A stretch of DNA of 64,000 nt from Eulemur rufifrons (Eukaryota; Chordata; Mammalia; Primates; Lemuridae), in the NCBI RefSeq assembly GCF_041146395.1, contig NC_090989.1, forward strand, positions 122,077,501 through 122,141,500, in the 5' to 3' direction. Both the position numbers and the translations under genes were made by a program. The notes beneath the pieces are model-generated. The model was not told the DNA's origin and made no database searches. It was given only the letters and a program-made list of their open reading frames with translations. Positions 61,500 through 64,000 of the stretch are shown one piece after another; the stretch's first letter is position 1, and each line of letters opens with the position of its first letter.

Positions 61500-61725
61500 G
61501 CCTGGAAGTCGCTTGCGGCGGCAGTGTGGATTCAGAATCCGGAGTGAGCTGGAATGAAGGACACAGGACCTGCACGGTTCGCACTGTTCCGGCTGGCGGG
61601 GCCCCACTTCGTGCCCTGAGGTTCCGTTTACCAGGGCTGGTCACCCCGAGGAGGCCAGTGCGGTGGGTGGAATGCTGCAGACCAACAGGAATTGTTCCTG
61701 CAAGCAGAGCCGATAATTCGAACTT
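61500..61725. other. Orphan CpG-rich patch
   Basis: About 220 bp with roughly a dozen CpG dinucleotides, set between A-rich tracts and AT-rich intergenic DNA. A 78-codon open frame starting with GTG crosses it, with no recognisable product. Could be a small CpG island, an undecayed unit of a retrocopy, or chance. Confidence 0.4.
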
Positions 61726-62224
61726 GTTCCTCAGGCCCTTGCCTGTTCTGCTCTTAAACTAAACGTTAACCTCAAATTTCAGCACCAGCCTGGCATGTGT
61801 CCAAAATGCATTTAAATTTGATGTTCCAAGCCACAAAAGAAGCATTCAGAGGGCCCCAGAGAATTTTAACAGGTTGTGTCACCTTGAAAGACTATCTCAC
61901 AAATTGTTTTCCAGATTCCTACCACCACAGACATTCTGTGTGCCCTCCAACCCCACTGTAGCGGGGTTGCAGTGGATGATCACCACGAAGGAATCTGGCC
62001 CAAAGCTGGGGATGTGCTGTGAGACCAGACACCACCGAGGGGCTGCTTCTACCTCCCCAGCTACCTCTGGCTATCCCTCCATCAAGGTATCTTCTCGAAG
62101 AACATTTCACAGTTTAATTACAAAATCAAAATATGGTCACTTGGCTCATTTGCAGCATAGGAAAAAACACACTTCTCTGTACAAGTTAAAAAAAAATAAA
62201 TAAATAATACACACAAAATAAAAA

Positions 62225-62415
62225 TTATTACCAACAGTGACAACCACTGATTATCATTTTGGCCTTTGTTTTTTCCAGGGATACACCACACACACACATT
62301 TATTTAAAATAAAAACCTGATCATACTGTACAAATTGTTTTGTTATCTGCTTTTTCTACCACTTAACAATTTATTGGGAACATTTTCCCCATCATTAAAT
62401 ACTCTTAATCAGCCT
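62225..62415 (-). mobile_element. Old L1 3' fragment
   Basis: Antisense L1M pattern: 'gatcatactgtacaaattgttttgttatctgctttttctacc', 'aacattttccccatcattaaa', with a short CA repeat at 62285-62300. Confidence 0.5.
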
Positions 62416-62864
62416 CCTATTAGTTAATTATTGCTGCATTAACAAACAACCTCAAAGTCTCAGGATATTAAAAAAAAGCATTTAGTTCTCACTTAGGTGT
62501 TTGGGGGTCAGTTTGCATAACTCTGGTCCCTCTGTCTCAGTCCTACCCTCCATCAGCAAGCTTATCAGCAAGCTTGTTCTAGCATGATCTTACGAAGACA
62601 AAGGACACAGCCAATTGTCACACTTCAAACCTCTACTGATTTCACAGCTGCTAACATCCCGCTGGCCAGAGCAAGTCTCATGGGTGAGCCCAAAGTCAAG
62701 AGACAAAGAAGACTGCACTCCTTGTGGAGGACTTGCAGAGTTACACAGCAGAGGGCGTGGATACAGGGAGGGCAGTAAAATTAGGACCAATCACGCAATC
62801 TACAATAAACTTTGTTTTCAATGCCAGACTCGCGGGGAAATTGTTTGCAAATTTATTTATTTGC

Positions 62865-63092
62865 CACTCACACAGTGCTATGTGCCAGCTACTGTTGGAA
62901 GTGCTTTACAAATATTTAATCCTCAAAATAGGCCTATGGGGAAGATCTTATTAACCCCATTTTTCAGATGAGGAAACTCAGGCACAGAAGGGTTAAACAC
63001 TTGCCCATGGTCACCTAGCTAGTGAGTGGGGGAGCAAGGAAGTCTGCATCATGAGTCCATGCCTATGAACACCGTGCTAGGCTGCCTCTCTT
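62865..63092 (+). mobile_element. MIR SINE, long copy
   Basis: 'tgctatgtgccagctactg', 'gtgctttacaaatatttaatcctc', 'ccccatttttcagatgaggaaactcaggcacag', 'cacctagctagtgag'. Confidence 0.9.
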
Positions 63093-63246
63093 AGGATTTG
63101 TCCCCACTGCCCCCACTAGACTGTGACGGGGACTCGGTACCCAGTGCAGCAGCTGGCCCTGTGAGCACACAGTATGTTTTTGTTGAATGAATTTCATCAT
63201 TATCTCATCATCAGATATCTAAGTTGGTTCTAGCGTGTTTGGCTGT

Positions 63247-63660
63247 TACATGTTGCCACGAGCTGAATTGTGTCCCCTCCAAATTCGCATGTTGAAGTCT
63301 TAATCCCCAGCACCTCAGAATGTGACTGTATTTGGAGAGAGGACATTTAAAGGGGTGATTAAGTTAAAATGAGGCCACAGGGTGGGCTTTAATCCAATCT
63401 GCCTGGTGTCCTTATAAGAAGAGGAGGTTAGGACATCCAGAGAGGCACCTGGGGAGCCCATGCAACGAGGGATGACTTGTGAAGAGGCAGCGAGAAGCTA
63501 GCCGTCTGCAAGCCCAGGGGAGAGGCCTCGGAGGGAACCAGGCCCGCTGGCACTTTGATCCTGCACTACTGGCCTCCAGAATTGTGAGAAATAAATTTCT
63601 GTTGTTTCAGCCACCCGGTCATGGCACTTTGTTATGATAGCCCTAGCAGACTAACACATA
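63247..63660 (+). mobile_element. MLT1/MST-type MaLR LTR
   Basis: 'gctgaattgtgtcccctcc', 'catgttgaagtcttaatccccagc', 'tccttataagaagaggagg', 'ctccagaattgtgagaaataaatttctgttg', 'gatagccctagcagactaacac'. Solo LTR with its polyA signal. 63661-64000 shows nothing further. Confidence 0.9.
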
Positions 63661-64000
63661 CACCACGTCATTTCCAGCACACCAGGTTTGTCTAGATGCA
63701 TTGAAACTGTGCGTATAGCCATAACGACTTGGGAGACCTTTTTAAAATCCCATTTAGCCACTGCTTTGTGGGGAGGGTATTGTTCTTAATTCAGTGGAAA
63801 CTGAGTATCTGTTTTCTCCATAAAGCTAAGTCATGTGACAACAAGGACCACAGAATCCAAGTCTATATCCCCAATGACTCCTGAGTATGCAAGACATACA
63901 GTGAGCGTTCAGCAAACATCTGATACAGGAATTGATAAAACTCTACTTGTTCCTTCTGCCTCAGCCAGAACCAAGGCAAAGAGTTAGCAGGGGCTCCTGG

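Noticed and set aside
61526..61762. 78-codon frame through the CpG-rich patch as a protein gene
   Set aside because: GTG start, no homology recognised, composition explained by local GC.
60000..64000. BFSP2 exons expected by synteny to the right
   Set aside because: No intermediate-filament coding sequence or suitable splice-flanked exon is visible; the gene most likely lies beyond the window.

Overview
This is a stretch of primate nuclear genome. It has spliced genes with GT-AG introns, a CpG-island promoter, and many interspersed repeats (7SL-derived Alu, L1, L2, MIR, MaLR LTRs, hAT and Tigger DNA transposons). Several Alus carry a long AT-rich linker (a '...gaaattatatggacag...' block between the monomers) and a right-monomer 'gctgacgccacggcactcac' signature. 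I associate both with strepsirrhine primates, so a lemur-like species is the best guess. There is no operon, CRISPR array, prophage or other prokaryotic-type system.

Two protein genes are supported, and they converge tail to tail. At the left edge (50-193, + strand) is the last coding exon of TOPBP1, encoding 47 C-terminal residues with a basic nuclear-localisation-like tail, followed by its 3' UTR to about 775. On the minus strand is a complete CDV3 gene. Its promoter and CpG island lie at about 26.6-27.9 kb, five coding exons run between 27082 and 13370 (257 residues, every splice site GT-AG and every phase consistent), and a 3' UTR of about 2.2 kb ends near 11.14 kb. The convergent TOPBP1/CDV3 order matches the primate region orthologous to human 3q22.1. 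By that synteny the next gene to the right would be BFSP2, but no BFSP2 exon is visible before the window ends.

Layout: 0-0.8 kb TOPBP1 end; 0.8-11.1 kb intergenic, with a MaLR LTR, L1 fragments (one split by two Alus), Alu, MIR, MER5A and a perfect CTCF-type core motif; 11.1-27.9 kb CDV3; 27.9-64 kb intergenic and repeat-rich. The last interval holds a retroposed tRNA-Gln copy, a close inverted pair of lemur-type Alus (39.7/40.6 kb), a (TG)n(GA)n microsatellite, nested DNA transposons, MLT1-type LTRs, an antisense L1 ORF2 remnant and a small orphan CpG-rich patch at 61.5 kb.

I found no undescribed coding system. The longest open frames (up to 337 codons) are GC-rich shadows of the CDV3 first exon and CpG island. 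The observations most worth checking are the tRNA-Gln retrocopy with intact target-site duplications, an in-frame stop lying across the CDV3 exon 4 splice donor, the CTCF-like site between the convergent genes, the promoter G-quadruplex tract, and the orphan CpG-rich patch.
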